Positions 23,418-35,339 are shown, counted from the first letter of the stretch. The stretch: 64,000 bases of DNA from Mesorhabditis belari (GCA_958450365.1 CAUEEP010000735.1:1617501-1681500), one strand, 5' to 3'. Notes: generated from the sequence alone by a model not told the origin. Translations and numbers: made by a program.

Positions 23418-24185
23418 TTAAATTTTAAAAAGTTCTATAAGAATTACTCTTTTAGCTCTTCTTTTAAGACGAATTGATACGTTTTGATTGTTTCTTCGCC
23501 CCCATTGTGCGCAATCACAAGTGCACTTATTTCTCCTATGTTGAAAGCAAGAACGTTGGAGCGCTTCACGGTCAGCCGGTGTTCCAGTCGCAATAAATTT
23601 TTCCTCAGTGCTAACACTAGTGGTTGTTGTAGTCGTATCGGTGGCAGTTGTGGTAGCTGGTATGATCTTATTCACGGCTTCAATTCGCTCTTGAGTGTCC
23701 AATTCTTTGTGATGGCGTCTTTTTTGCACTGTGGTGGCTGTCGAATTTGATGTTGTTGTTGCACTTGCAGCAGTTGTAATAATTGGCAGTGCGTCGGAAC
23801 CCCTTGCAACATCATTCTTGGCAAATGAGCTAAAGTTGCCAACGTCTTCAAGATCGTCGGCGTGATCAAGATTGTCGACGCTTTTGTTGTCAACAGTTTC
23901 CTCAAACCAAAAATGATCAATTTCAGAGTCATCAACTTCTGATCTTGTGCTAGATGCGGTTGTATTAGTTGTCGTAGCCGTTGTACTAGTAGGGGTACTG
24001 CTTGCAGTAGTGGTGATTGTCGTAGACCAAGCTGGATCGCTTGTAGTAGCATTTATTGCCATGGCTTCCTCCATTGTCTCCACCCTATCTTCCATTAAAA
24101 CCGAGTCCTTTCTTGCGTTTAAACGTCGCCCATTGTGCCCAAAAATTACCTGAATGAAAATAAAAATACAGATTTGAATCTTCAT
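23418..24185 (-). CDS. Secreted Thr-rich mucin-like protein
   Basis: Single open frame of 255 residues from ATG at 24185. The start MKIQICIFIFIQVIFG is a signal peptide; an in-frame ATG at 24224 would bury it, so the later start is preferred. The middle is a poly-Thr/Ser/Ala tract (about residues 40-75 and again about 180-200), with acidic spacers (DDSEIDHFWFEE, DHADDLEDVGNF). The C-terminus has a basic Cys cluster (CFQHRRNKCTCDCAQWG). It shares the VIFG signal-peptide end and Thr-rich character with its neighbours at 16978 and 24765, but has no repeated exons. TTTTCATTCAG at the end of the signal peptide codons is also a good splice acceptor, so an alternative 5' end is possible. No function can be assigned. 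Confidence 0.65.
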   Translation of the reverse strand: MKIQICIFIFIQVIFGHNGRRLNARKDSVLMEDRVETMEEAMAINATTSDPAWSTTITTTASSTPTSTTATTTNTTASSTRSEVDDSEIDHFWFEETVDNKSVDNLDHADDLEDVGNFSSFAKNDVARGSDALPIITTAASATTTSNSTATTVQKRRHHKELDTQERIEAVNKIIPATTTATDTTTTTTSVSTEEKFIATGTPADREALQRSCFQHRRNKCTCDCAQWGRRNNQNVSIRLKRRAKRVILIELFKI

Positions 24186-24529
24186 ATTGGCAACTATGTA
24201 ATAACTTGTAAAATAATTGTCCATCTTTACTTGACGAACGTTTCTTTCATTAATTTCAGAGAAAATTTGCTGTGAAGAGAATTAATTAGTTTCTGATGAC
24301 AAATCGATGACATGAAGCAATGTTTGGGGGAAAAGAATTTGATGAAGAGTTGGTGAAACGAAAGAATTCTTTTATTACTTGGTGATGAATCACAAAAGAG
24401 GCAAAACATCTGTTAGACCACTATATTTTCGAAAGTGGAAGAAATTGTTGAAAATCAGTGATTCATAATCAATCACAAAATTTGCCCAAGACTAGGAAGT
24501 CAGGAAAAACAATGATTAATTTTCATTTC

Positions 24530-24764
24530 CTGCCTTCTCACCTCTTCAACTCGTACGTTTTTCTTTTCCTTAAATTTCAAATTACTTTTTTGAGCTAACT
24601 TTTGCACTATTTGGCTGAAACTTTAGTTAATAAACCTGTTGTTTTATAGAATAAGCATACCAAGAACGGGTTTTTAAGCACAGTTAGTCTTTTATGGTAA
24701 TCAACATTTTGTCGTCGTTTTAACAAGTCTAACCTATATTTTTAGTGGCGATCACGGCGGAAAG
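24530..24764 (+). promoter_or_regulatory. Conserved 5' flank of mucin-like gene 2
   Basis: Carries the same ordered blocks as 16730-16977, including TTTTGCACTATTTGGCTG and the acceptor before GGCGATCACGGCGG. Retention in both copies suggests a shared promoter or 5' exon. Confidence 0.5.
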
Positions 24765-27700
24765 ATGCGTTTTGCGGTGGTGCTTGCTGCTGTAATTTTT
24801 GGGTTGGCTTTGATTTTATTTCATTTGTAAACTTGTTTTAGTTATGTTTCATCCCTGGAATCCGAGCAATTGCCTACTGCTAATGTGTTAAAGTTGTCGC
24901 GGCCTAGTCGTCACAAAGTTGTGGCTCAGCCCGACGAGGAAATTCAAGAGGAAGAGGGTATTGTCTTTGTATTTTTCATAATCTTTAACTGATTGCAACC
25001 AAAAGCAGTTTCCTATGGTTTTGAATTGATACAGCACTTTAAACGCATTTGGAAAAACAGCTATTTCACCGCCCAATTAAGTCTCTGCTAAATAAGGTGC
25101 GTTGCAAAATGATAGGACCACCCCTAAATTTTACATTTTTTGTTTATGAAATTTAATAACGCGAAATAGCTTTTAAATCCTAGAAATATATATGTTACGT
25201 CCGAATCTGAAAAAATCGTCCGAATCTTTCGGAGGAGAATGATCATTCTTCTCGGAATCGGACGTCCGATCTTGAGAACAAATAGTTTAAATGCAAAATC
25301 CAATGTTTTGAACAAAACACATGTATTCAGATTAAAATTTTCCTTTTTCTTTCAAATTCAAAGGTAAAATTGATGTGATTGTGCTTTTTCAAGTTTTACT
25401 AAAGTGCCGTTAACCTTTATAACAAACATAATATAACAAACAAAAAACAACAACGAAAATTAATAGTTATAGACCATTGACATTAAAAATAAAATTGAAA
25501 CAAAAAAGAGACAATAATTACTTGTTAGTACAGCTTTTCGAATGGTGGTATCTCGAATTGCAGAGCAAGTCCTTCCTGCGACAAGCGCACCGATTCGTTG
25601 TGCATCCGCTCAAGCACATGCAATGGCTGTGACCTAAATGCAAAGAGTTGAGTCAAATAAAAACATTTACAAACTCTCAAACCCATTTAAGAATTAATAA
25701 AAATTACTTACCTTGACTCCCTGTGATTGATGCTGCTCCAACGGCTGTTCTCACTGTTGTCTCCTTGTCTGGGATCGAATCGATGGAGATGAAATTGTTG
25801 TTGCAGGGAGCCATTTGATTCCTAGTGAACATCTGACGAAGATGACCATCTTGTGTGCCGATGGAGTAGAAACCGTCATTAACGCCTAAAAATTCTTTTA
25901 CGCAATGCAAATAACTTGACAATTACCTGTAACGACTCGGAGCAAGTTTCGAGGGCCGATCTTGGGGCGATCGACATTTGGAATCGGCATCACCACGCTT
26001 TGTCCAACATCAATTGGGCAAAATATAAAAATAATCTTAATGAAAAGTTAAAATTCCAAAAGTACCTTAATTCACTGGCTTGAAGCATCTTTCGTGCTTG
26101 TTTCTCCTGAGCAGTCCTTTGAAATCCCGAAATAACTTCGAAGAGCTTTCCACATTATCCCAATACCAGCGTGTCCGAGAGATTGGTGTTTTTGTCGAAG
26201 CAATTCATAGAGATCCTCTCGTTTGATGACTTTTGTCCCCTTCGTCCTCTTTGCTCCATCGCCATGATGCAGCAGAATTGAAGTCCCGTTTTCGTTGAAT
26301 AGAGAATAGCCGCTCCATTGCGTTGATGCCAAATTTCTTTGTCCCTTTGAACAAAATCTAAAATAATTAAAAGTTAATTAAGAAATAAAAACTTTTAAAA
26401 TACCTCCTTCTTTTTCTTTCGCAATAGCAATAGCATCTTCTTCGTCATCTCTCTCCGGAAAAAATGTTGGATTGTCTGTGATTGCGCCCCGAATCGATTC
26501 ACTCCAATCGATGATTTCCACATCTTCTTCTCGGCATTCGAAAGTGCAATTGTATCAAGAAACCCAAGCTGCATTTTTCGACCAAACTAAACAACAAAAA
26601 TAAACAATAATACCAAAAAACCAACCATTGCTTCGTAAGGTGATCGCCCAATGCCCCGGTGATAACGTTGATTCTTCATTGATTGGACAATCGGAAGAAT
26701 TTGAGCCCATCTTGTTGATTGTTGCTCCCTCAATTGCGTACATAGAATTTTCTAAAACAAAAATATCAGAAAAACTAGTGTTATTAAAAGTTTACCTCAA
26801 CATCCTGATTTGCTCTTTCTACAGATCCTTGTCTCTGCGAGTGTCGAGGGCGACCATGCACTATTCGACAGCTTGGCCACGGGTTCACGAGTTCTTTGAC
26901 CTAAAAGCGAACAAAATAAAGCGTCATAAAGAAATTCGATAGGGCACAAAAGGAAAAGCTTACCAATCTGTTGGCGAACTCCTTTCCGTTGTCGGACTGA
27001 AGAATATTTGCAGCTCCAAACGTTCCGAATATTTCCATTAGATGATCGACAACTTCAAATTGTGTTTTCCTTTGAAATGCCCGCAAAACGACGAACTTTG
27101 TGAAATGATCCTGGTAGGCCATCAAAAACTTGAATTCTCGGAATTCAAAAACGGATTGAAAATCGATTAACTCCACCTGACATCTCTCGTTGAAATCCTT
27201 TGTAACAATTGGCTTCACGACTATTCCTTTCTTTGGTGTTCCTTTTTTGAGCTCGCATTCTGGGCACAACTTGACAAAAATTTCGATTACTTCCTTTGAG
27301 ATCCCATGATAGTCTCGTAGTCCTTGCCACATTATATCTCGACCGGCGTGCCCAAGTCGTTAGTGAGTGGTCGTTAACAGGCCAAAGAGCTCCTCTTTCT
27401 TAACGACTTTCTTCGGTCTGTCCAAATCGCCTTTGATCCCATGATTGTAAAGCACCTCTTGATTCAATTCGTATCGAAGAGAGAATCGTACCACAAGTTT
27501 TTGTGTTTTTTTCGATGGCTTGAAGTCTTCATTCCGCAATTGTTGGAGAACGGTGACGATTTCCGCGGAATTCCCGCTCGAAAGAATTAAACTTCGCTTT
27601 TGATTTGATTGAAAGTGAGAAAACTGCCGGTCGAATCCTTTCTCCATTCCTAAAAAACAAAAACTAGTGTAGTATAAACAAAAAATGCACAGTAACAAAA

Positions 27701-30700
27701 AGAAAAAATAGGAATGAAATAAGGGGTTATGTTCGATTATAAACAGATTAGTGGTAAACAAGTTTTATCGATGATCCAACAAAGGGGCAAATTGACTTAC
27801 AAAAACAAACAATTCTATTTCAAAAAAATGATGAATCAGATAGAAAACGAAAAGCCTTTGGTTACACTATGATAAAATGCGCGCTCTTTAGAATGCGTTT
27901 TTAGCTTTTAAGCGCCTTTTAGAGAGCTTGAGTTTGTGGTATTGACTTGAGTCAATACATAACTCAAGATTTCATTTTTGATACTTAATCGGCTAGCCGA
28001 AGAAGGTTTCGCTAGCGAAAAAATTTGAGACTTAATCGGCTGAAATCCTTCATCGGCTTCGACATATATAATTTTTAACATTATCTGAGCAAATTGCAAC
28101 AAAATTATAACATTTTCTTTATTTAACACCTGTTGCGAAATGATAGGACCACATAAAAAATAACAATAAATTTGAGAATAAACAAAAGCAAAACAAAAGA
28201 ATGAAAAGTTGATTCATAATCAATAGATGCTCCGTTTTTCTCGATGACGTCGAGTAGTCGACTTTTCATCGAGTTCACTAAGTTTTGAAGCGTTTGTGGT
28301 GGAATTGACGTCCAAGCTTGCCAAATTGCTTGTTTGATTTGCGAAATCGTGTCGTAAGTCTTCCCATTAGCATAAATATTCCTCACGAGGATGCTCCATA
28401 AGTTTTCCATTGGGTTTAAGTCCGGTGAGCAGGCGGGCCATTCGAGAAAATCGATGTTGTGACGTTCCAGAAAAGCTTTAGTGGATTGGCTCACATGAAT
28501 TGAAGCATTATCCTGTTGAAAAATATAGTGTTTCCCTCGAGTTTGTGCTAGGAAAGGAAGTAGTTGATCCGCAAGGACATTCTGGTAATCGTTCGAGTTC
28601 ATGCGGCAAGTCACAAATTCTAAATCAAGAACGTCATCCACATTGAAAGCGCCCCATATCATCAGCGATCCTCCTCCGAAGTTTCGACGCCCACAAAGCA
28701 TTGGATCTTTTCTCAAATCGTGCCAATAGTACTTGTTGCGGTCGGAACCATCCAAATTAAATTTTTTCTCATTGCTGAAGATGACCTACAAAGAAAAAAA
28801 ATAGATAACAACTCAAGGCAAAAAGTTTACTTTTTTCCAATCGATGGCGATGTGATCCCGAGCCCAAGACATCCTTTTTTTCTTGGGTGCCGGCTTCAGT
28901 TTTGGTGCTTTCTTCATAATTGCTCTTTTGATGTAACAGATGTAACACTTGATGGCTCGAGAAAGAGTGCTTTTGTGGACGGGAGCTCCAATTTGTACCT
29001 TGACGTCCTGTAGCGACATCACCGAATTCGACAAAAGACGTCCCATATGCCGTTCAGCGCGGACCGTGAGCTTTCGATGACGGCCCGGAGACTTTTTCTT
29101 GCCATACTTGAAAGGATCCTTCAAGAAATTTGAGACAGCTTGGTGCGAGCGCTTCATTTTTTTGCGATCTTCCGATTCGACAACTTTCTTACTTTCAAAA
29201 TCAAAATTTTCATCTGTTCGATCCGCGAAAGCGATTTTCCACGTCCCATCTTCCTAAAAAATAAAAAGTAAGCAAAAAACATGGTTATTACAAGTAAAAA
29301 ATCAAAAAGCAACGTAGTGATCCTATTATTTTGCGACAGGGGTAAAATAAAATAAGCTTAAAAAATTACGGAAGAACTACCACGTATTGTCTTTGAATTG
29401 ATACAGGGCTTTAATCGCATTTGGAAAAACAGCTATTTCACCGCCCAATTAAGTCTCTGCTAAGTAGTAAAGTCTAATCTTGAAGCTTGCTTAATTTTGG
29501 TTTTCAGCCGAGGGAACTCTCGTAACTTTTCCCCCTCTCAGAACAACACCAACACGAGCGACGACGACAGAACCAGAAGAAGAAGAACGTATTGTCTTTG
29601 AATTTATACAGGGCTTTAATCGCATTTGGAAAAACAGCTATTTCACCGCCCAATTAAATTTCTGTTAATTAGTAAAGTTTAATCTTGAAGCTTGCTTAAT
29701 TTGGGTTTGGGAAAAACGTCTGTTTCACAACGCAACTAAATTTCTGTTAATTAGTGAGGTTTAATCTTGAAGCTTTCTTAATTTTGGTTTTCAGCCGAGG
29801 GAACTCTCGTAACTTTTCCCCCTCTCAGAACAAGACCAACACCAGCGACAACGACCGAACCGGAAGAAAAAGAACGTATTGTCTTTGAATTTATACAGGG
29901 CTTTAATCGCATTTGGAAAAACAGCTATTTCACCGCCCAACTAAATTTCTGTTAATTAGTGAGGTTTAATCTTGAAGTTTTCTTAATTTTGGTTTTCAGC
30001 CGAGGGAACTCTCGTAACTTTTCCCCCTCTCAGAACAACACCAACACCAGCGACGACGACAGAACCGGAAGAAGAAGAACGTATTGTCTTTGAATTTATA
30101 CAGGGCTTTAATCGCGTTTGGAAAAACAGCTATTTCACCGCCCAATTAAGTCTCTGCTAAGTAGTAAAGTTTAATCTTGAAGCTTGCTTAATTTGGGTTT
30201 GGGAAAAACGTCTGTTTTACAACGCAACTAAATTTCTGTTAATTAGTGAGGTTTAATCTTGAAGCTTTCTTAATTTTGGTTTTCAGCCGAGGGAACTCTC
30301 GTAACTTTTCCCCCTCTCAGAACAAGACCAACACCAGCGACGACGACCGAACCGGAAGAAAAAGAACGTATTGTCTTTGAATTTATACAGGGCTTTAATC
30401 GCATTTGGAAAAACAGCTATTTCACCGCCCAATTAAATTTCTGTTAATTAGTAAGGTTTAATCTTGAAGCTTGCTTAATTTGGGTTTGGGAAAAACGTCT
30501 GTTTTACAACGCAACTAAATTTCTGTTAATTAGTGAGGTTTAATCTTGAAGCTTTCTTAATTTTGGTTTTCAGCCGAGGGAACTCTCGTAACTTTTCCCC
30601 CTCTCAGAACAACATCAACGACGAAGACATTTACTTCTACAACCATGAAGACGTGGATTACTACAACTACAGGTTTGAGGTTTAGCCTTGGACGATTGAT

Positions 30701-30934
30701 TTGTAGAATGACAGAATTTAATTTTAGAGATCGCGACTGCCGCTACAAAAAGGATAACAACTGTTTCATCAACATCGACACAAAGTTCAAAGCTAACCAT
30801 CACGACAAGGACGACTCAGAGTCCAAATGGAACTACTGTTACAACTTCTGGTTTGTCTTTAATTTCTCGAGTTATCTCTTTGCATTAAAGGACCTTCAAT
30901 GTTCACTACAACGGTTGCATTGCCAAGATATTAA
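24765..30934 (+). CDS. Truncated paralogue of the mucin-like gene, split by a 4.5 kb transposon cluster
   Basis: Exons 24765-24802, 24842-24957, 29508-29588, 29795-29875, 30000-30080, 30287-30367, 30574-30672, 30728-30850 and 30891-30934 still join in frame to 247 codons and a TAA. The start MRFAVVLAAVIFG and the EEIQEEEG exon match the copy at 16978. The four repeat exons carry the PEGTLVTFPPLRT module. Exon starts are spaced 287, 205, 287 and 287 bp. One further repeat exon is reduced to its last bases near 29370-29384 after loss of its acceptor. The final exon runs into foreign sequence after VALPRY, so the C-terminal domain of copy 1 is lost. Expression would require splicing across 24958-29507. 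It may be a pseudogene or a shortened secreted protein. Confidence 0.6.
25096..25140. repeat. Solitary Tc3-like terminal repeat
   Basis: GTTGCAAAATGATAGGACCAC matches the left end of the Tc3-like element at 28129 but has no partner nearby. It marks the left edge of the foreign DNA in the intron. Confidence 0.7.
25700..27647 (-). mobile_element. Ginger/KRBA2-like integrase element with introns, degraded
   Basis: Minus-strand blocks in order: start MEKGFDRQFSHFQSNQ; KKEELFGLL; a zinc-binding H..H..C..C region (RLGHAGRDIMWQGL, LCPECELKKG); and an rve-type integrase core with QVELIDFQS (D), LQSDNGKEF (D) and QGSVERANQDVE (E). Next come RWAQILPIVQSMKN and RSPYEAMVGFGRKMQLGF. The C-terminal part is VVMPIPNVDRPKIGPRN and VNDGFYSIGTQDGHLRQMF. 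Short introns with good GT-AG ends separate the blocks, which suits cut-and-paste Ginger-type or KRBA2-like integrases better than an LTR polyprotein. A stop interrupts the region before RLGHAG. A second H2C2 segment at 26080-26260 (LLRQKHQSLGHAG) duplicates the first. No terminal repeats were identified. Confidence 0.75.
28129..29341 (-). mobile_element. Tc3-like transposon, nearly intact
   Basis: Ends: CTGTTGCGAAATGATAGG at 28131 and the complement of CTGTCGCAAAATAATAGG at 29338. The transposase runs from ATG at 29249. An HTH region (KVRKLSNRKIAKK) leads to one frameshift in an A/T run near 29160, then RSHQAVSNFLKDPFKYG. A 45-bp intron lies at 28786-28830. Catalytic blocks are FSNEKKFNLDGSD, YIFQQDNASIH and SPDLNPMENLWSIL (DDE). 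Apart from the single frameshift the catalytic domain is open to the end of the element. Confidence 0.88.
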
Positions 30935-31021
30935 TGAGGAGTTGCTGAAACGAAAGAAATCTTTTGTTTGGTTACGAGTTTGTCAAAAGACAAAACATTC
31001 GTTCGACTGCAATATTTTCAA

Positions 31022-31770
31022 AGAGACAAGGTCATGGAGTGCTTGGGCTGAAGCCGATTTCAGGAATGGCTTTCTTGAGTTCATTCCCGCTCGAATATTG
31101 CTTGTTTCCCTTGTAGACATCTCGAACGAGTGTCCCGCACACATTCTCAATCGGGTTCAAGTCTGGGCTGCAAGCGAGTTTGTATTTGAGTATTGTAGAT
31201 CGTTTGACAACGTTGTGCACAAGTTTGGCGAGTGACTGGAAGCTTCATCTCCTTGCGAACCTCTTCGAGTGATGTCGTCGTGTTGGAAAGACGTCTCGTA
31301 ATTGCGCGTTCGTCTTGATCGGTCAACTTTTTCTTCCGGCCGTGTTTCTTTCTTCTTAGGAGTCACTTTGGTCTTGAGATACGTGCGAATACACTTCTCA
31401 GAACGTCCGATGCGACGAGCAATGTCCCTGTTTGAGTGGCGTGTGGAGCACATAGATACGCGTTTTTCCACCACATCCAGTTGTTTTCCAAGTGGCATAT
31501 CTGAAAATGTAAAAAACATTTATAAGCATAACTAATAACCAAAAAATGAGAAAAAACTAACAATTATCGATAGAATAAATCGTCAAATAAAAGTCTATAA
31601 TTTTTTGACAGCTGATAAAACGTTTTTTGTACGATAAAGTACTTTGGATAAGTGAAATGACTTGAAATTTTGCATGGGTTGTTTTTTACATTAAAGAAAC
31701 TAAAATACTTTTCACTGGACTAGCCAAAACTAGCAAAAAACAGGGTGCGTCTATAATTTTTTGACAGAGT
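31022..31770 (-). mobile_element. Tc1-like transposon with internal deletion
   Basis: The minus strand begins MPLGKQLDVVEKR, with HTH RDIARRIGRSEKCIRTYLK, and resumes near 31180 with ACSPDLNPIENVCGTLVRD, lacking the two catalytic Asp blocks. The right end has GTGCGTCTATAATTTTTTG (about 31744) and a second partial copy at about 31590. A deletion of several hundred bases has made it non-autonomous. Confidence 0.8.
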
Positions 31771-32142
31771 GTATAAGCCAAGTCTCAGGTGTGCTTAAAC
31801 TACAAAATGGTTTGATTTAAGCCATTTTATCAGCTGATCTCAAATAGAGCTCTGTACATGAGAAATCTCGAGTTTCTGCCTACTTTTCTTTGTTGCTGAG
31901 GAAAGGTCGAATGTTAGGGATCCAGTTTTTTCCCCTCTTTAACCCGATTTGAGACTCAGAGCCGGTGTGCGAAAGGGGAAATCGATGGAATAGTTTCTTT
32001 TCTCTGAGAATCTCCTTTTCTGCCTACAAACTGAACCCAGCGATCCGTCTCAATCCACCAAGGAAATCATTTTTCACCTGGATATTCTTTTTGTGAAAAC
32101 ATCTGTATTTGAAAAAATTCAACTCATTTATTGCTCTTTTCT

Positions 32143-34948
32143 ATGAATAATAACAATCGAACTTGTAAGTTTACGATTTCAACTAGAAATTTCATTTTCA
32201 TCTAGTGGTTCTTGTCACTGGCGCCAGTGGATATGTGGCTTCTCATTGTGTGAAATTGTTGCTTTCAGAGGGATATTTGGTAAGGTAAAATTTGTAATTG
32301 AGCATCTTTCAAAGATGAATTTTTATTTAAACTTACAATTAGCAAGTCCTTTTGAGGTGTTAAATGCTAGCTTCAACATTTGTTTAGGTTCGAGGCACTG
32401 TCCGTTCGCTGAGTAACCCGAAAAAAGTCGGTCCAATCAAGAAATTGGATGTCGACGGTCGATTGGAGCTTGTTGAAGCAAATCTTCTGCAAGAGGACGG
32501 ATGGCAAAGGTTTGGAAGTGGCAAAAAGAAAATTACTAACGGCCAAAGAGATTTCTCTTTGGTATCTTTCACAAAAGCAATGAATAGCAGTTGGGTGCTT
32601 CAATGGCTCGGAGCTAGGCTCGCAGACTCCATTAGGTTCCCATTCGAGAGTCAGTTCTCATTCGGTTCCCATTTGGTTGCCAATCGGTTCCCATTCGATT
32701 TCCAATCCCAGCTGCCCTGTGGGCAATCCCTCCATAGATCGCATCCGAAACGTTGCTTATAAGCTAACCACCGTTTGCTCTGCAAGCCAAACAATAAAAT
32801 TGACAAGAAACACTGTTTTGAAGCTTCTCCAGGGTCCTTTTACAAAAAATGAATCGAGGATGACGTTTGTTGACAGAAACCGACAAATTTTGTAACATTT
32901 ATCATTAAGGTGCTCTAGGTGACACAAGAAATTGAAAAGCACGGCGAAAGCATGCGAAGATGTTGGAGAGTCACGAGAAGATCCCAAAAAAAAAAATTAG
33001 ATTTCGGCTGAGTAGGAGAAAAATGCGACAGAATCGACAAAATCGAAATGGGCGAGGGCACAAAATAGAATTTGGCCTTTGGCAGCCAAGTGAAAAGGGT
33101 CATGTTTTGGGGGTTCACTTAACTAGCAAAAGAGCCAGTTTGCCAAACTATTATACATAAACCGTTTTCTAAAAGAGCGTTTTTATTTTGAAATTTTAGT
33201 GCCGTTCGTGGTTGTGATTATGTGCTTCACGTAGCTTCTCCTTTCCCGATTGTTTCAACGGAGGAGACGATTAAAACAGCAATTGATGGAACACTTAATG
33301 TATTAAAGGTAGGGCATTGGAAAACTTGAGCTAATTTGTTTCAACTTTTATTAAAGGTCCTTAGCAAATCATTTTAGAGGTAAAGAATTATAAAATTTTA
33401 GTTAGAGTTGTTTGTTTAAAAGAAACTAATTCGTTTTAGGCTTGTCAAAATGAGGCATCGGTGAAGAAAGTGGTGCTCACCTCGAGTTGTGCAGCGGTTA
33501 ATGGTGGGTTTGAATTGTTTTAATGCTTGAAACCTAAAAAATGACTAATTTAGAATTTAAAACAGTAAGGTTAAGATCATTTAAGAGCGAGGCCAATTAT
33601 AGAATTAAGTTATTTAAGAATTCAAAACCAGGAAATTTTAATGAAACAATTTCAAAACTTGGCTCAAGACAGGCTAAAGACCTATTTTTTAGCTACCTCG
33701 TAACTAAAATGTGTTTGGATTCTAGAGTTTTATGAATAAGCTTTATTTCCAAGCCTTTGGCAATCTTAAAATTTGAGAAGGAAACGATCCCGATCGAATT
33801 TTCGATGAAGGGAGTTGGACAAACACGAGAAGCTCCCAAGTCGACTTTTACGCAAAAAGCAAGACATTGGCCGAGAAAGCAGCATGGGATTTTGTGGCCA
33901 ATATACAGGATGGAAATAAGTAGACCAGCTGAAAGTATTCAGATATGCAAAATTATAGATTTAAACTGACAACCCTTAATCCAACGCTGATCGTCGGTCC
34001 ACCACTGATTGATGATGATCAAGGAACGAGTATTACGGTAAGTTTGATGCTATTTAAAATGGCTTTGATTGACCGCATTTTACTGTTTATTACTGTCCTT
34101 TTAGTTGATTCGACGATTTTTGAATCCTTGGGAGATGCCCGGTGTGCCGGGAGTCTCCCTGGCGTTGGTTGATGTGAGAGATGTGGCAAAGGTGAGTGTA
34201 AAATGCGATAGAAGCAAAAACTGATCAAAATCAAGACCAAAGCTTGAAGCTATTGGGTTGATGAATTGAAAACTGCGGGCTATATCGCGGGACTCGCAGA
34301 TAAAAAACAACAGCATTGAACCAGCTGAAAGGGGGTTGAGATAACATTTCCTAAAAGTTTTAGCCACTTAGCCAGCAATGAGCCTGCGAAATCAAAAATC
34401 TGATATTCAGGCTCACATCGAGGCAATGAGGCGGCCGGAAACTGATGGGGAGCGGATCCTTTGTACTTCTCAGCCATCCTTCTGGTTCCGAGACTTTGCT
34501 CGCATTTTGGGTAAAGAGTTTCGACGACAGGGTAAATTTCAAAGTTTTCTTTCAAATTAAGCCAAGACTTTGTTAACAAGATCAATTCTCCCAGGAGCAA
34601 ACAATTTCCAGGTTACTGGGTGCCTTTGATCCAAGTTCCCTATGCTGTCGTTTACATTTTCTCATTCTTCGACGCGCAAGCTGCCTCCGTTTTGCATAGA
34701 ATTGGACCAGAAGTGAAATTTTCCAACAAGAAGGTAGTCAAAAACCAGTTTTCTATAATACTATATGGAAAGTGCCTCATTAAAACTTAAATGATGCAAT
34801 TTTGCAGGCAAAACGCTTGCTCGGTTTGGAGTTTCGCGATCCAGCTGAGTCGATCGTCGAGATGACTTATCATTTGATTGAACGTGGAATAATCAAGAAG
34901 AAATCCGGATATACGGGAATGCCGGACAAATACAAAATGGCTTTGTGA
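32143..34948 (+). CDS. NAD(P)-dependent dihydroflavonol-reductase-like oxidoreductase (extended SDR)
   Basis: Eleven exons join in frame to 360 residues: 32143-32164, 32206-32279, 32388-32509, 33200-33308, 33440-33503, 33778-33919, 33959-34037, 34105-34191, 34411-34531, 34612-34733 and 34808-34948. The nucleotide-binding start [14 protein letters not shown] (about residues 8-21) and VRGTVRS give the Rossmann fold. [11 protein letters not shown] and [11 protein letters not shown] follow. The catalytic pair is YAKSK (Tyr155, Lys159), and the family block [14 protein letters not shown] comes next. The fold is complete to the C-terminus, and length and motif order match DFR/cinnamoyl-CoA-reductase-like enzymes. 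The substrate cannot be told from sequence. The third glycine of the TGxxGxxG motif is Ala. An AATAAA overlaps the stop codon. Intron 3 is about 690 bp and intron 8 carries the 90-bp repeat. Confidence 0.93.
34251..34345. repeat. Second copy of the 90-bp dispersed repeat, in SDR intron 8
   Basis: Matches 22897-22990, including GAACCAGCTGAAAGGGGG. It adds nothing to the coding region. Confidence 0.8.
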
Positions 34949-35339
34949 ATAAAAGTTGATTCGTGAACTGGCAAAATGATCTTGAAGTTGATCAAATAGC
35001 AGTGCTACTACTTGTTCATCTTGAAGTGCAATCGTTTAATGGTAATTTTAGTTGAAAAACGCTGCCGGGGACTGCAAAATAGACATGGGCTTTGGGTCGG
35101 TTTAGGTCCAGCTAAAATGCGATTTTTCCGATCACATTATCCCAAGCTGTAAAAATCCCATAAATAATTTCTACTGATTCTAAAGCACTACCCTTTACGG
35201 TTCGAATGAAAGATGTTCAAGATGTTAAACTTTCTAGGAACAACAGTGTATTAAATATTCCCATGTTAATCATAACCAAACATAACAAATAACTCACAAA
35301 GCGAATGTTATCAATTCATCTCCATCTTCGGTAGTCTCC

